Shown: positions 46,111 to 58,147 of the stretch, one piece after another | Numbering within the stretch: the first letter of the stretch is position 1 | Layout of the letters: every line of letters begins with the position of its first letter | Assembly (NCBI GenBank): GCA_964016875.1 | Contig: OZ024727.1 | Location: forward strand, 5,914,893-5,978,892 | Direction of reading: 5' to 3' | DNA length: 64,000 nt | Origin: Fallopia convolvulus | Lineage: Eukaryota; Streptophyta; Magnoliopsida; Caryophyllales; Polygonaceae | The notes under the pieces: generated by a model | Databases searched by the model: none | Told to the model about the DNA's origin: nothing | What the model saw: only the letters and a program-made list of their open reading frames with translations | Made by a program: the position numbers and the translations under genes

Positions 46111-47937
46111 CCTCTCCGGGAGAATGACGAAGTGGGCAGTCGAGCTCTCCGAGTTCGACATCAGCTACCTCCTGAGGACTGCCATGAAAGGGCAAGCCCT
46201 CATTGACTTCATGGTGGAGGTCACCTTCCCTGAGACAGACGCAAGCTTCGAGGAGTGGAAGGTATTCGTTGACGGCTCACGATGTGATGCCGTTGGCGGG
46301 GCTGGCGTATTCCTCGCTGGACCCTCGATCGAGACAGAGTATTCCCTTAACTTCACCTTCGAAGCCACCAATAACGAGGCCGAGTATGAGGCCATGATCG
46401 CCGGGATTGAGATGGCGCTCCTCAGTGGTGCCCGGAAAATCAGGGTCTACACCGACTCCGAGCTGGTTGCGCGCCAGCTCAACGGTCAGTACGACACCAT
46501 TACTGGGTTCCTGCCCGCGTACCGAGAGAAAGTCAAAGCCTTGGTGTCGTGCCTGGAAACCTTCGCGGTTGAATCCATCCCGCGAACCTCGAACACAAAA
46601 GCAGATGCTCTTGCGAGGTTAGGATCCGCCCTACCCCTGGAAGTAAGGAATCGAGTGATGGTGGAAAGAAAACTCTCGCGGAGTGTGACCAGCGATGTTC
46701 TATCAGTTACTGCGGGGGATTGGAGGATCCCAATAACGTGGTGTGTGGAGAGCGGTGTCCTCCCAGAGGACCCCGCACAGGCCAGGAAGCTGAAAATGCA
46801 GGCGGCGCAGTATTGCGTCGTAGGCGACTACCTTTATCGCCGAGGCTATGCTGAGCCCAACCTGCTATGCGTACCGACCGAGGCTACGGAGCACATCCTC
46901 TATGAGGCCCATGAGGGGGTCTGTGGCGGCCACCCAGGCTGGCGAACCCTATCACATAAGATCGCTCACTTGGGGTACTTTTGGCCCACTCTTCGGCAGG
47001 ACGCGAGGGCCTATGTCCAACGATGTGACGGGTGTTAGAAGCCCAGTAACCTCCAGCACGCCCCGACCTCGCAGCTTCGCTCCATACACGCGCCATGCCC
47101 CTTCGCGATGTGGGGGATGGACATCCTCGGCCCCTTCCCCAAGGCTGCTGGCCAGGTGCGGTATATCCTGGTCATTGTCGACTATTTCACGAAGTGGGTT
47201 GAGGCGCAAGCAATGGCAAAGATCACGGGGACTAAGGTCTGCGACTTCCTGTGGAAGAACCTCGTCTGCCGCTTTGGCATCCCCATGACCATCATGACCG
47301 ACCATGGCCCCCAATTCGATTGCGAAGAAACCCGAACCTTCTGCTCCGACCTGGGCATAACCCTCAAGTTTTCCTCCGTGGCCCACCCTCAGTCCAACGA
47401 CCAGGTAGAGAACGTCAATGCCCGCATCCTGTCCGATCTAAAGAAGCGGCTGGGCATGGCCCAAGGTCGTTGGGCGGAGCTTCTCCCACTCGTCCTATGG
47501 ACATATCGCACCACCGTGCGCCGCGCAACCGGAGAAACGCCTTTCGCTCTAACCTACGGAGCGGAAGCGCTAGTCCTAGTAGAAACACTGGTCCCTTCGA
47601 CGAGAGTGTTTGATTTCAATGAAAAAGAGAACGAGGCCAATCTCAGGGTCGAGTTGCTCTTCCGTGACGAGCTACGCGAGATAGCCGACCTGCGCTCCAG
47701 GGAATACAAACGCCGCGTGGCTGTATACCACGACAAGAAGGTAAGACGGTGATTCCTGGTCACAGGTAACCTCGTCTTGAGGCGTACCGAAGGTAGCAAA
47801 CTGGACCCCAACTGGGAGGGGCCATACCTCCTCGGCGAGGAGGTCGCGCCCGGAGCTTTCAAGCTCAAAGACAACGAGGGGCGTACCCTGAGCAAAACAT
47901 GGAACGTCGATCGACTCAAAAAGTATTTTGTGTAAAC
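46111..47937 (+). pseudogene. Tat-lineage pol, 3' part: RNase H and integrase
   Basis: Continuation of the outer pol after the nested insertion. RNase H at about 46260-46620 has all expected acidic positions (FVDGSR, NNEAEYEA, YTDSELVARQL, NTKADALARL). The integrase zinc region is H..H (HEGVCGGHPGWRTL) with CDGC near 47030, followed by a TAG at 47036-47038. The core has GMDILGPFPKA, MTDHGPQF and a QVENVN glutamate, giving a D,D,E triad. A TGA at 47750-47752 and then the C-terminal domain (GNLVLRRTEG ... NWEGPYLL) lead to a natural TAA at about 47932-47934. Each premature stop fits CAG or CGA mutated by C to T. Confidence 0.9.
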
Positions 47938-48030
47938 TCTTTAAACTCCGTTACTTCTCGCAAGTTTTATGAATAAAGGGTTGTGGAATTTTCAAATCCC
48001 TCTCAAAAATGAAAATCACTATATGTTTGA

Positions 48031-48815
48031 TTCCACCCCTCGCTTCCCGCTTGGGGTTGGAGAATCTCGTGTTTAATTCCACCCCTCGCTTCCTGCTTGG
48101 GGTTGGAGAACCTCGTGTTTAATTCCACCCCTTGCTTCCCGCTTGGGGTTGGAGAATCTCGTGTTTAAAGTCCACCCCTCGCTTCCCGCTTGGGGTTGGA
48201 GAATCTCGTGTTTAATTTCACCCCTCGCTTCCTGCTTGGGGTTGGAGAATCTCGTGTTTAAAGTCCACCCCTCGCTTCCCGCTTGGGGTTGGAGAATCTC
48301 GTGTTTAAAGTCCACCCCTCGCTTCCCGCTTGGGGTTGGAGAATCTCGTGTTTAATTCCACCCCTCGCTTCCCGCTTGGGGTTGGAGAATCTCGTGTTTA
48401 ATTCCACCCCTCGCTTCCCGCTTGGGGTTGGAGAACCTCGTGTTTAATTCCACCCCTCGCATCCCGCTTGGGGTTGGAGAACCTCGTGTTTAATTCCACC
48501 CCTCGCTTCCCGCTTGGGGTTGGAGAACCTCGTGTTTAATTCCACCCCTCGCTTCCCGCTTGGGGTTGGAGAATCTCGTGTTTAATTCCACCCCTCGCTT
48601 CCCGCTTGGGGTTGGAGAACCTCGTGTTTGATTCCACCCCTCGCTTCCCGCTTGGGGTTGGAGAATCTCGTGTTTAAAGTCCACCCCTCGCTTCCCGCTT
48701 GGGGTTGGAGAATCTCGTGTTAAAGGTCCACCTCTCGCTCCCCGCTTGGGGTTGGAGAATCTCGTTTGAGATCCACCTCTCGCTTCCCGCGTGGGGTTGG
48801 AGAATCTCGCTTGTA
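48031..48815 (+). repeat. Tandem array, 17 copies of about 46 bp
   Basis: The unit TTCCACCCCTCGCTTCCCGC is followed by TTGGGGTTGGAGAATCTCGT and GTTTAA, or GTTTAAAG in the 47-48 bp variants. Copies begin near 48031, 48077, 48123, 48170 and so on to 48770; the last three are the most divergent. It starts about 95 bp after the integrase stop. Open frames across it in either strand are repeat artefacts. Plant Tat-type elements are known to carry such arrays after pol, and some have seeded genomic satellites. Confidence 0.95.
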
Positions 48816-49326
48816 AAGTTAAGCCCACCCCTTACCGACCCTCTAAGTAAGCGGGGGTCGTAATTCTCTAAAAGGGACGAGGTCCTAACTCTCTTAGCAA
48901 AAGAAGTTCGTTGACTCTCTAAGTAAGCAAGATCCGCTAACTCTCAAGGGTGATGGGGTTTTAAAACGAAACGAGTTTTCAATCGAGATGTGTAAAAAGT
49001 TATCATTTCTACACCAGCACTTAGTCTGGGGGTAGAAGAATCTCATTCCATCATGCGAGATCCGAGCGAAGCTCGGAACTTCGGCATAAAAACAAGCACC
49101 CGATGTGGCCCAAGTATGCCACAAGCCTTGTGGCACTTGGACCATGGGGTTGGACCGGGATACAAAATATGTATGCATGAAAATTGAAACAAGAGAAACA
49201 CACAGCCATAAGACAAAAAGAAAGAAATTGCATAAAAAGGGCACAAGGGCCTAAGTGTTTAAATACAGACCCCGCGGGGCCACCAACATAACAAAATAAA
49301 AAAAATTAAAAACCAGAAACACTCCT
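48816..49326. other. Spacer between the array and the antisense gene
   Basis: Contains partial repeats of CTCTAAGTAAGC (48842 and 48914) and ACTCTCTTAGC/ACTCTCAAGGG pieces. No coding evidence. It probably includes the antisense 3' UTR. Confidence 0.4.
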
Positions 49327-52300
49327 TCAATTCTTCGAGGCCTCGGCAGCGGCATCTTTCTAGGCATCAGCGGCGGGGTCCGTGGGAGCGTCGAGGACGG
49401 GCAAAGAGGAAAAGGCGTCGGGCTGGGAGCTCGGGGCGTCGGACGCGGGCTGAGGGCCCATAACGACGTCTTCCGGACCTCCTTGAACGAGGTCCACCCC
49501 GGGAGGTGCCTCGGTAGCCACAGTCCCATCTTCATTGAGAAAGAACTCGCATTCTCCCTCAGGTTCCTCCCCAGCTTCCTCCCCCGTACTCTCTTTTTAA
49601 TTGGGGTTGAAGAAGATAATACGGGGGTCGAAGTCCCCATACTTCGCCACCGCCTGCTTGACCCCCATGCGGACGGCCTGGCAGAACATCTTGTTCACGC
49701 TCTCCAGCAGTTGCGCCTTATATTCTATCGACTCCATATACTTAGGCCCCGCAACCATCACCTCCTCGTTGAGCTCGCTGACACACCCCCGAAGATTGGT
49801 AATCTCGTTCTCGGCTTTCAAAAGCTCCGCCTCCTTCTCTTTGAAGAACTTGTGCTCAGCGGAGATCTTGCCCCGAAGCTCCTCGTTCTCGCTCTGTAAA
49901 GCCCCAGCCACTTCCTTCGCCTTCCTCGCCTCGTCCTTTGCCTTGCCCACCTCGTCCCTCGCCCTCGCCGCCGCCTTAGCCTCGTCCCTCGCCGCGGTCT
50001 TAACCCGCTTCCCAGCATTAGCAAGCTCCTTCTCGTGCCTCGCGCACTCCTCTGTGCGGGCTTTAAGCACCGCCTCCATCTTGTCCATCCTCGTCCGGAG
50101 GAGGGTGAGGCGGCTGCGGTTGTAGTTCTCAAAGAAGGTATGCTGAAAATTCACGAAGTTATTTTTTAAAAAAAAGAGGCACGAAATCCAAAACAGAAGC
50201 GAGATTCAAAAAAGCGGAACATACCATGGCCGAATATCGGGCAGCCTCGTCGTCAAGGGCCGCCTCGGTGAGGTTATTGGCCCACGCGACCTCCTCCTTC
50301 CACTCCTCCCGACCCCATTTCACGGAGGCAACCCTGATCGGCCCAGGGCAGTGGAACTTGGCGGGCGAGGGACCAGCGACGTTAAGAGCTCGTCCCTCAA
50401 AGTTGAAAGAGGGGATGATCTCCTTCCCCGACGGACCACGCTGGTCCTCCCCCTGTGTTTTTTCTTTTTATCCCCACGAGGGGACTCCGTGCCTTTCCTC
50501 TTGGACCCGGCTCCATCGCCGGACCCTCGGGAGGTTTGGGACGACGTCTTCGCGGTGTCCCCCTTAGGCGGGGCCCCCGCAGCGGTCTTCGCCCGGACGC
50601 TTTCGGCTCCGAGGGTGTTGCCTTCGGCTGCGAGGTGGGAGGCCTCTCCAGCGTGCTTGGCTCCTTTATAACTACCCCCTGTTGACTTCGGGGGACCGGA
50701 GCTTTGGAACTAGAAGTCACAAGCTTCTTGCCCTGCGACCTTGAGGTGAGAGCGCCAAAAAGATCCATTGCCGAAGAAAAGCATGAAAATAAGTTAGATA
50801 AAAAGTAAGAAACAAGGCATAATAGCGAAGCAAGCTAGCGAGGTTTTTGACCTCGTGGCCTAAAAAACGGAGAAAATAACGAAAACAAGCAAAAAAAAGA
50901 AGAAAGGAAGTACCCTCTTTACCCTCGCGAGGAGGTAGGGCGAGGCTCAGGTTGGCCCGCTCAAGCCGGTCCTGTGTCAGGTACTTCTGGTACGGTGCCT
51001 GTTCCGCCGGAGCATATCAGGCCTTGAGTGCCTTGAGTTCGGCAACCGTGTGCGGGCCCACGGACCGGACGAAGTTGCCCGGCGTCGTGGGAAAGTTGAG
51101 ATACCTCCCGGTGAGATCTCGAACCAGGAACCAATTCTTCTTCCACGACTCGACGTTCGAAGGGGCCGTGGTGAGTTTGACACCCGGTAAGCTGAGGTTG
51201 ATAAGGCAGGACTTTTGTTCCCGCCTCACTAGGAACAGAGTCCACATATTGTCGAGATTCGGCCCATCCCCAAGCTCGCGGCTGCGAAGCGTGTAGGCGC
51301 ACAACAACCTCCAAGCATTGGGAAACAGCTGTGCAGGGCAGATCTGCATGGCCCACAGAAAGTCGATGATGTGCTGGGCCAGAGGTAACCTGAAGCCTTC
51401 CTGGAGACTAAACAGGTGCACAACCACGCACCTGTCGTAGGGCGCCAAAGAGCAGCCCTCCCCTTCGGGAAGCGCTAGCTCAACTCCCTCGGGCCAAGCG
51501 AAGTTCTTAGCGATGTCCGCGAGGTCTTAAGGCTTTAGATCGGTAGGTACTCCCTCAGAGAGAAAAGCCTCGTTCGAACCCGAGGACATGGGGATCCGCT
51601 CCTCAAGAACAGGTGGGACGCAGGACACGGGGTATGTAATATACGCCGCAACAAAGCTCGCGGGCTGGTAGGAGTCAGACGACCTCACCACAACCTCGGC
51701 AACGACCTCATCAGAGATGGAAGACAAGGCCATTTCAACGCCAGAATATACGCGAAGTCGGGTGAAGCACGAGTTAATGGAAACAGCGGAGTCGCTGGAA
51801 GAGGGGTCGCTGAAAACCAACGAGGGAGACCTCGGGTTCTGGGAATCACTAGTCTCTACACTCCCTACGGACTCGGAAACCTCCTCGTAAAATCTTTCTT
51901 GAGCTTTGAACACAGAGCCTGGCGGCGGGCTCTTAACCTCTTCGTAGGATCCCTTCTCAGCTTTGGACGCGAAGCCTGGCGGGGGCTCCAAAGAAGCTTC
52001 CCTAGGCATGAAAGAGCGATGTCCAGGCCACAAGAGGCGAACACCTGGAAAAGAAAAAAGAAAAAGGGGGTTGAGACATCGAGCAAAGTAACCGGAGAAA
52101 GAGAACGCGAGGTCATAAGGGGGAAGGCCACGTGGCACCCTAGGGCTACTCTGACAAGATAGGACGGCGATGGAGGAGTTGAAGCACCAAAAGGAGGAGA
52201 AAGAAGGCGAAATGGAGGCCAGCGGTGGAAAGCAGCGGCGGAAACCCAAACGTCCCGTCAGTCATCCATCATGACGTTTGGGCTTCCAAGGATCTCAAAA

Positions 52301-52800
52301 TTCAAAATGGCGAAAAAAAAGCAAACATACAACCGTCAATTGACGGACGAAGGGTTTGAGGGCATGGCGGTCGCCACCCTTTCCCCACCGTCTCGCCACC
52401 ACGGCACTAACGGAAAACACCAAGAGACCGTCGTTGCCCACCAAAACCCAAACCAGAACAAGATAAAGCAAAAAGGAGCGAAGAAAATGGTGAGGGCACC
52501 GCGCAAAGACGGGAGCCACCCTCACCACCACCGTCTCGCCGCCGCAGCGCTGGCGAGAAACATCGAGAAACAGTCGTCGCCCCGCTGAGACACGGAACAA
52601 AAAACAAACAAGGAAAAGTCGAAGGCAAAAAACACCAAAAGACGAGAAGAAGGGGGTCGGGGACTTACTTGCTCAGAATCGGCGTAGAAAGAGCGGCAGT
52701 GCAACTGGAAAGTGGCGGAGGTTCGTCGAAAACTGGCTGGAAAACCGCTCGCGGGAAACCGAAAAGACGAAGAGAGAGAAGTTGAAAATGTTGGAAGAGA
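49327..52800 (-). pseudogene. Antisense spliced gene of the Tat-lineage element
   Basis: Runs opposite to gag-pol. Proposed model on the minus strand: TATA-like box near 52837; non-coding exon 1 ending at 52669 (CAA|GTAAGT donor); intron 52668-52045 with a polypyrimidine tract and CAG acceptor; exon 2 from 52044 with ATG at 52009; an intron near 50921-50770 with uncertain borders; exon 3 to 50225; intron 50224-50143 (GTATGT...TTTTCAG); and exon 4 from 50142 to a TGA at 49327. Exon 2 carries EGFRLPLAQHIIDFLWAM and NAWRLLCAYTLRSRELG, resembling the plant transposon-associated domain found in such antisense ORFs. Exon 4 encodes a long coiled coil (50100-49700), then an acidic tail. Stops at 51527, 49597 and 49346 and a shift near 50460 break it. 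Function unknown. Confidence 0.65.
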
Positions 52801-52830
52801 AGATGAAGGGGAAGCATGTGAGATACGCCC

Positions 52831-52837
52831 TTATAAA
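52831..52837 (-). promoter_or_regulatory. TATA-like box for the antisense gene
   Basis: The minus strand reads CTCTTTATAAGGG. It lies about 170 bases before the GTAAGT donor at 52668, inside the element and outside the LTR. Confidence 0.4.
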
Positions 52838-53126
52838 GAGCAGGCTTGGGCCTCCCCCGCTCCCGAAAGGCTTATTGGGCCTATCCCACCTGAACGGCCC
52901 ATTAAGCAAGACATGAAGAGCGGGCCCAAAAAGCTTCACCCATGCGAGCAAGAGACAATCCTAAGTACGGAGCCTCGCAAGGAGAAAGCCTCGCGAAATG
53001 CTCTCCGAACATCCAGAGCCTCACACCTCGCAAAATGCCCTCCCAACCTCCAAAACCTCGTACCCCGCGACCTCAAAGAACTTATGCCCTGCGGCCCTCG
53101 GGCGAGGTCCCCAAGCCATGGGGTTG

Positions 53127-53943
53127 TGATGATGTCCAAAATGGTAAAATAAGAGGTGGGCCCGGGGTATGAGAAAACAAACAGACCCGACGGGATTCCC
53201 AAAGGTGATTCTGGGGCCCACACCATACCCCTTCATTTGTTTAAACAAAGTTCCTATCCCTACGAGGTCCTCCGAAACCTCGGACCACTCAGCGAGGTTT
53301 GTAACCTTGTAACCGACTCTACTGACACGCTCGCCCGCCAGGACCACTCAGCTAACGCCGCTTCCCCAAGCCAATCACCGGCTGCCTCGCCTCCGGACCA
53401 ATCAGAAGCCTTGATCTCGGGCGTCCCACATCGGACAGTGATAAGAACTCGACTCCCCAATCCTCTATAAATAGAGGAGAACCTCGTAGGAAGAAGGGGT
53501 CGAAAAACATCTTGAACTCAAGAACTATCTTGCTCGTTGAAGATCGACGTGATTGAAACATCGTCAAAAGACCTCGCTATAGACAAGTGAAGTCCACAAA
53601 AAGACTTCAAGTCACACAGAGACCTCTCCCGCATCAAAGACCTCGCTACACAATCTCACAAGACTCTTTGCACCACGCTTTCAGGTCAACCTCGCTTCAA
53701 AATCAACCAAGTGATACTCAGGTGGCAGAATCGTTTAGCAAATAGGAGATCTCGAACATTGTTAGATCGAGATCTCGGATAGTCGTAGGAGGTCTAAGGT
53801 GTAAATCTCAATTGTTTGTAGGCCTCGTTGGCTTGTAACCTCGTTGTAAGAAAACAATCAATAAAGAAGCAAGTGTTTGCATAATCGAATATAATAATCC
53901 CGTTTCTTGTCTTTTAGCGAACGGTTTATTTCGGGTTTCATCA
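53127..53943 (+). repeat. 3' LTR of the Tat-lineage element
   Basis: 817 bp, with a TATAAATA box at 53466-53473. It is followed by the target duplication TGTAT. Confidence 0.95.
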
Positions 53944-53948
53944 TGTAT

Positions 53949-54504
53949 AGTATCGAAGATTATATCGTAACTAAGAATTAAGAAGATCTTGTTCTCGTGA
54001 CCTTAGTTTATTTTGGAATTCATTTTTGATCTTAATTGTTGAGCGTTTCTTTGATCTAAGTTAGGTTTGGGTCCAAACCAAAGTTCATTCACGTAAATCA
54101 CGATTCTATTTTTCATTTCTAAGATGCTCATGGTTGTCTTAATCCCACTTAGATAAAGTTTCATATAAACGTAAAAAAGTTAGAGCTCTTTGTAATTTAG
54201 AATATTTTAAGCATTAAAAGCTAATTTACTTTTATCCTAGTTATGTAAGTGTTGACATCGCTCGAGGCCGAAATCTCTCTTATTGGACAGAGGCATAAAG
54301 GGCTCGAACTCTTACACGCCGAAATGGGCCAAAACCTCGCAAATAATAAATGTACAACTCTTAAGGTCCATATGATAATAGTATGCGGTCCAATCGTTAA
54401 AAAAAGTCTATAGGTTCACGAAGAAACGCAAGCAGAAATGTCGTGCGACTGCTTATAAAAACCTACTTCATTGTGGTAGAAAGTAGTTTTTTGGTGTCTC
54501 ACGT
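53949..54504. other. Intergenic, no feature recognised
   Basis: Host sequence to the right of the large composite. AT-rich without open frames. Confidence 0.5.
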
Positions 54505-54710
54505 GAGGTGGTCTAGTGGTAAAAGGTATGGGGGTGTTGGAAGGTTTCAGGTTCGATTATTATCTCTGCTCCTCACTTGGATAAAAAAATCAAGTCTCAC
54601 CATTCTTTTTGCCACTAAGTCGAGCCGGTTGGTGTAAGCCGGTTTACTTAGTTTGTGCGCTTTGCCGCCTAGTTCATGGATCCGAGGTTTACCATCAAGA
54701 CGTAAAAATT
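54505..54710 (+). mobile_element. tRNA-derived SINE
   Basis: A-box GTGGTCTAGTGGTAAAAGG at about 54509-54527 and B-box GGTTCGATTA at about 54551-54560. The body shares several blocks with the minus-strand copy at 26150-26346. No clean target duplication was found. Confidence 0.65.
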
Positions 54711-55609
54711 TGTTTTTTATGTCTTGAAAAACGTAAAAAGTAGAGAATGCACGGATTTTAAGAGTTTTAAAACTTGTTTTTAGATGAAAAGTAATTTTTG
54801 GGTAAAATAGAACAAGGCCCCTTGTGTGCTTTGCGAAAATATTGTGAAAACAAGGGTTGGGCAATCGGATATATCAGATCCGGTTCGATCCAGTATATTA
54901 GATATTCGGTAATTTTTTCCCTTAAAATCCTGGTTTTCGAATGAAAGCTTTATATAAATCGTAGTTCCTTAGTTACAAGATGTAGATTTGAACTTCTCTA
55001 TTATTAGCAATCACCAAATGCTAGTAATACAAACAAATCTACCTATCTGGTTCCTAAGAACTTACAACGATTTAAATAAAGCAACCAAACCTCTTAGCTT
55101 CCTTGTACTTGGCTGCCCCTTTATAAGGCGAAGAGAACACCTTTTATCGGTTTATGCTTAGCTTAATACAGATTGCCTTTTGAGATTAAGTCGAATTGTC
55201 CCTAAGGTCTAGGCGTCCAACGTTCTAAACCCTAAACTCCCTTGTCTCGGTCGAGCCCTCTAGTGTCGGCCTAGGATCGAACTCCCTTCGGTCCTTTCTT
55301 AGCTACCTTGCGTCGATCTAGACTCCATCTGGGCCGACTACTATACTCAAATTAGCCTGCATCCACCATTGATCCTGTTAGATCGTGGAAGAAGATCCAC
55401 ATCAAGACCAAAGATTCGAGTCCGGGGTAGATCGAACCTCTTTTCAGAGGAACAGTTGCATCACTCATCCTATTAGACTCGCAACTGACAGTGATTCAAG
55501 TGTTGGTTCAGTACGAGGCTTGCTCGAATGCTAGAATACAGAGCTAAGGCTAAAAATATGTTTTTATAATTTGATTACTTTGAATTAAAGCAAAGACCCT
55601 GGGAACAAA
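54711..55609. other. Intergenic, no feature recognised
   Basis: No open frame or recognised repeat. 55200-55480 is less AT-rich and may be an old retroelement leader, but no motif supports this. Confidence 0.4.
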
Positions 55610-56972
55610 ACAAGGTTGCATGCATGTTAGCAAACTTGATAGCATTGTCAAGAAATTTGGCCAGACCTACAATACAAGTGAAGATCTACGGATGTCCAAT
55701 CGTCGATGTAATGGATATAGACGGGGAAATTATAGAAGATTTGGGATGGAAAACTCATTATCGAGTACTTCGATCGAAAATCCTACCCCGGGAAAAAATG
55801 AAGACACATAAGGTCCGCTATCGAGCCAACCGATTTTGGCTATCCTTGAGAAAATTCTCTACAAGCAATCATTTACGAGGCCCTACCTCCAAAGTGTTTT
55901 GCCCTCCAAAGTGTTTTGCCCTCCAAAGTGGAGCTCCTTTTGTACGAAATCCATGAACAAATTTACGGAATACACGTTGGGGGCACAATTTGGTGTTTAG
56001 GGCAATAACCCATGGGTACTGGTGGCCCTGCATGAAAAAGGATGCAGAAAGCTATGTGATGAAATGCCAGAAATTCGCCAAATTAACGCATAGGTCTGCG
56101 GAAGACTTGCACGCATTGTCAAGCCCATGGCCCTTCACACAATGAGGTCTTGACATTATGGGTCCTTTTTCGAAGGCACCCAGGAATGTTCTCTATCTCA
56201 TCACATAGACTACTTCACCAAATGGGTAGAAGTAAAACCTTTGTCTAATATTAGGGACTCATATACCAGAAATTCGCATGGAAAAAATCATCACAAGATT
56301 TGGAATCTCATTCGCTCTCGTTTCTAACAACAAAACTTAGTTAAATAGCGAGAACTTCAGGGAATACTCTAAAGAAATGAGGATTAAGAATATCTTCTCG
56401 TTAATAGGATACCCACATGCAAATGGGCAGGCCGAAGAAACGAATAAAGCCATAATTGAAGGATTGAAAAAGCATTTGCAAAAGGCCAAGGGACGATGGA
56501 CCAAAGAGTTACCAGCGGTGATGTGGGCTTATCGGACCAGCCCTCGCAGGTCAATAGGTGAATCACCCTTCTCGTTGGCCTATGGCATGAGAGCGGTGAT
56601 CCCGCTCGAGATCGGCCTGCCCACATTAAGGACGACTTTATTCAATCTTGAGAAGAGAATGACGAGGCCCTAGCTACACATCTAGACCTGATCGAGGGGA
56701 GATTAGAGGCTGCAGCCATACACTTGGCATCCTACAAGGGAGCGGCGAAGTGTACCATAGACCAATGAGTAAAGCATCGAACTTTCCGAGTAGGCGACCT
56801 CGTTATTCGACGGGTCATGGATATCGTTGATGGAAAGCTAGGAACCAATTAGGAGGGACCCTACCTAGTCACTACAGCGCTTGGCATGGGAGCGTATACC
56901 CTTAAAGATATGAATGGAAAGGCGGCCCCCCATACTTGAAATGTGGCTAATCTGAAGAAGTTTTATCCTTAG
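55610..56972 (+). pseudogene. Ty3/gypsy (Tat-like) integrase fragment
   Basis: Begins at the end of RNase H (ANLIALS), then a linker with ILPREKMKTHKVRYRANRFW near 55780-55840, a degraded zinc region, and the integrase core: DIMGPFSKAPRNVLYL near 56150 and DYFTKWVEV near 56210. The later part is PHANGQAEETNKAIIEGLKK near 56390-56460, AYRTSPRRS, and the C-terminal GAYTLKDMNGK with NLKKFYP to a TAG at 56970-56972. Many stops and shifts. A 17-18 bp duplication (CCAAAGTGTTTTGCCCT) occurs at about 55890-55925. No LTRs were found, so it is a truncated relic. Confidence 0.85.
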
Positions 56973-58077
56973 TGCTGCTAGTTCTATCCTTAGTACTGCT
57001 TGAAGTTTTTTTGCATATCTTTAGGACAATCCTTTTGTATTCTTTTTATTTTTATTTTTAATAAAATGTCGATCGACACTTTTTATTCTGTTCGGTTTTA
57101 TTTTCATTTTTCTTTCTTTTCTTTTTTTGTTTTATTTTTATGCATAAATAAGGAGTATGTGCTAAAGGGTAGGCCCCCAAAATACAAATGTATGGGTATA
57201 CGAATATATGAATATACATATAAAATGGGCACCCTTAATTTTGCATGTACACTCACGACTAAGACATGGAGAATTTGAACGTATTGTGATGCGTGTAATC
57301 GACAATGTGATTCAAAGGGGCAATTGTGTGTGGACAATTTTGGTAATTAAATATTATTTGTTTTGTGTTTATTATTAATATATTGCATGATATTAATTAT
57401 ATTGATTGTTGCTCATATAATGTCTATCTTGTTAGAATATTTATTATAATGTCTATCTTGTTAGAAAAGTGCATCATCTGATGGAAAAACTGCATTGAAA
57501 AGTTTCAAAAGTGCATTGAAAAGTTTCAAAAGTGCATTGTGACATAAGAAAAGTGCATTGATAAATGCCATAAGAAGACATTCTTTACAACAAATACATT
57601 CAAATTCATTTTTGAAAAGTTTCAAAAGTGCATTGTAAGATATATAAAGGGCATTAGTAAAGTGGAAAAAGTGCATTACTAAATATATAGTAGAAGTGCT
57701 TTTCCATAGTAGTTAAAGTGCAATATTAAAAACAAAAATGTATTCTAAATTTTTCAAGTGCATCCAAAATAGCAGTAGTGCGTTGTACACTAACAAAAGT
57801 GCATTCCTAAATGCATATAATGCATTCTCAATAGATATAAATGTGCATTCCAATTAAAGTGCATTATGAAGTGAAAAAAGTGCACTCAAGAGTATCAAAA
57901 GTGCATTCCTAACAAATAGAAAGTCTCATTCCAAAACTGTTTGATTGCATTCAGTATAAAAGTGCATTGAAAAGTTCCAAAGATGCATTGTAACATAAGA
58001 AAAGTGCATTGATAAATGACATAAGAAGACATTCAAATTCATTCAAATTCATAAGAAGACATTCTTAATTTAGGAAA

Positions 58078-58147
58078 AGCTTATTAGCTCAAATGGAAGA
58101 GCAATGTGCTTATGCACAAAGATGTGAGTTCGAATCCCATATAAGCT
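58078..58147 (+). repeat. tRNA-like sequence, left arm of an inverted pair
   Basis: The acceptor-like ends AGCTTAT and ATAAGCT pair perfectly. The D-arm GCTC...GAGC and the TTCGAAT loop are present. The anticodon arm is one base short and the T-stem has a mismatch, so it is a tRNA-like relic. Confidence 0.6.

Larger units (their letters stand above)
32764..53943 (+). mobile_element. Ty3/gypsy Tat-lineage LTR retrotransposon with a nested insertion
   Basis: LTRs at 32764-33581 and 53127-53943 both start TGATGATGTCC and end TTTCATCA. The 5-bp target duplication is TGTAT (32759-32763 and 53944-53948). Without the nested 8.9-kb element it is about 12.2 kb. Gene order is gag, protease, RT, RNase H, integrase, a tandem-repeat region and an antisense gene. 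Polypurine evidence before the 3' LTR is weak. I counted roughly 30 mostly transition differences between the LTRs by eye, so the insertion is fairly young. A long spacer with tandem repeats and a reverse-oriented gene between integrase and the 3' LTR is known from Tat-lineage elements such as Grande and Retand. Confidence 0.95.

Noticed and set aside
48073..48828. Open frames of 70-112 codons through the tandem array
   Set aside because: They only reflect the repeat unit being open in several frames. The period is not a multiple of three and no start or domain is conserved.
52271..53126. Host genes in the region before the 3' LTR
   Set aside because: Short overlapping frames in all directions inside the element, best explained as leader and intron of the antisense gene and 3' spacer.
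33104..53943. Endogenous pararetrovirus in the large composite
   Set aside because: Domain order, LTRs, target duplications and PBS fit LTR retrotransposons. No movement- or coat-protein motif is present.
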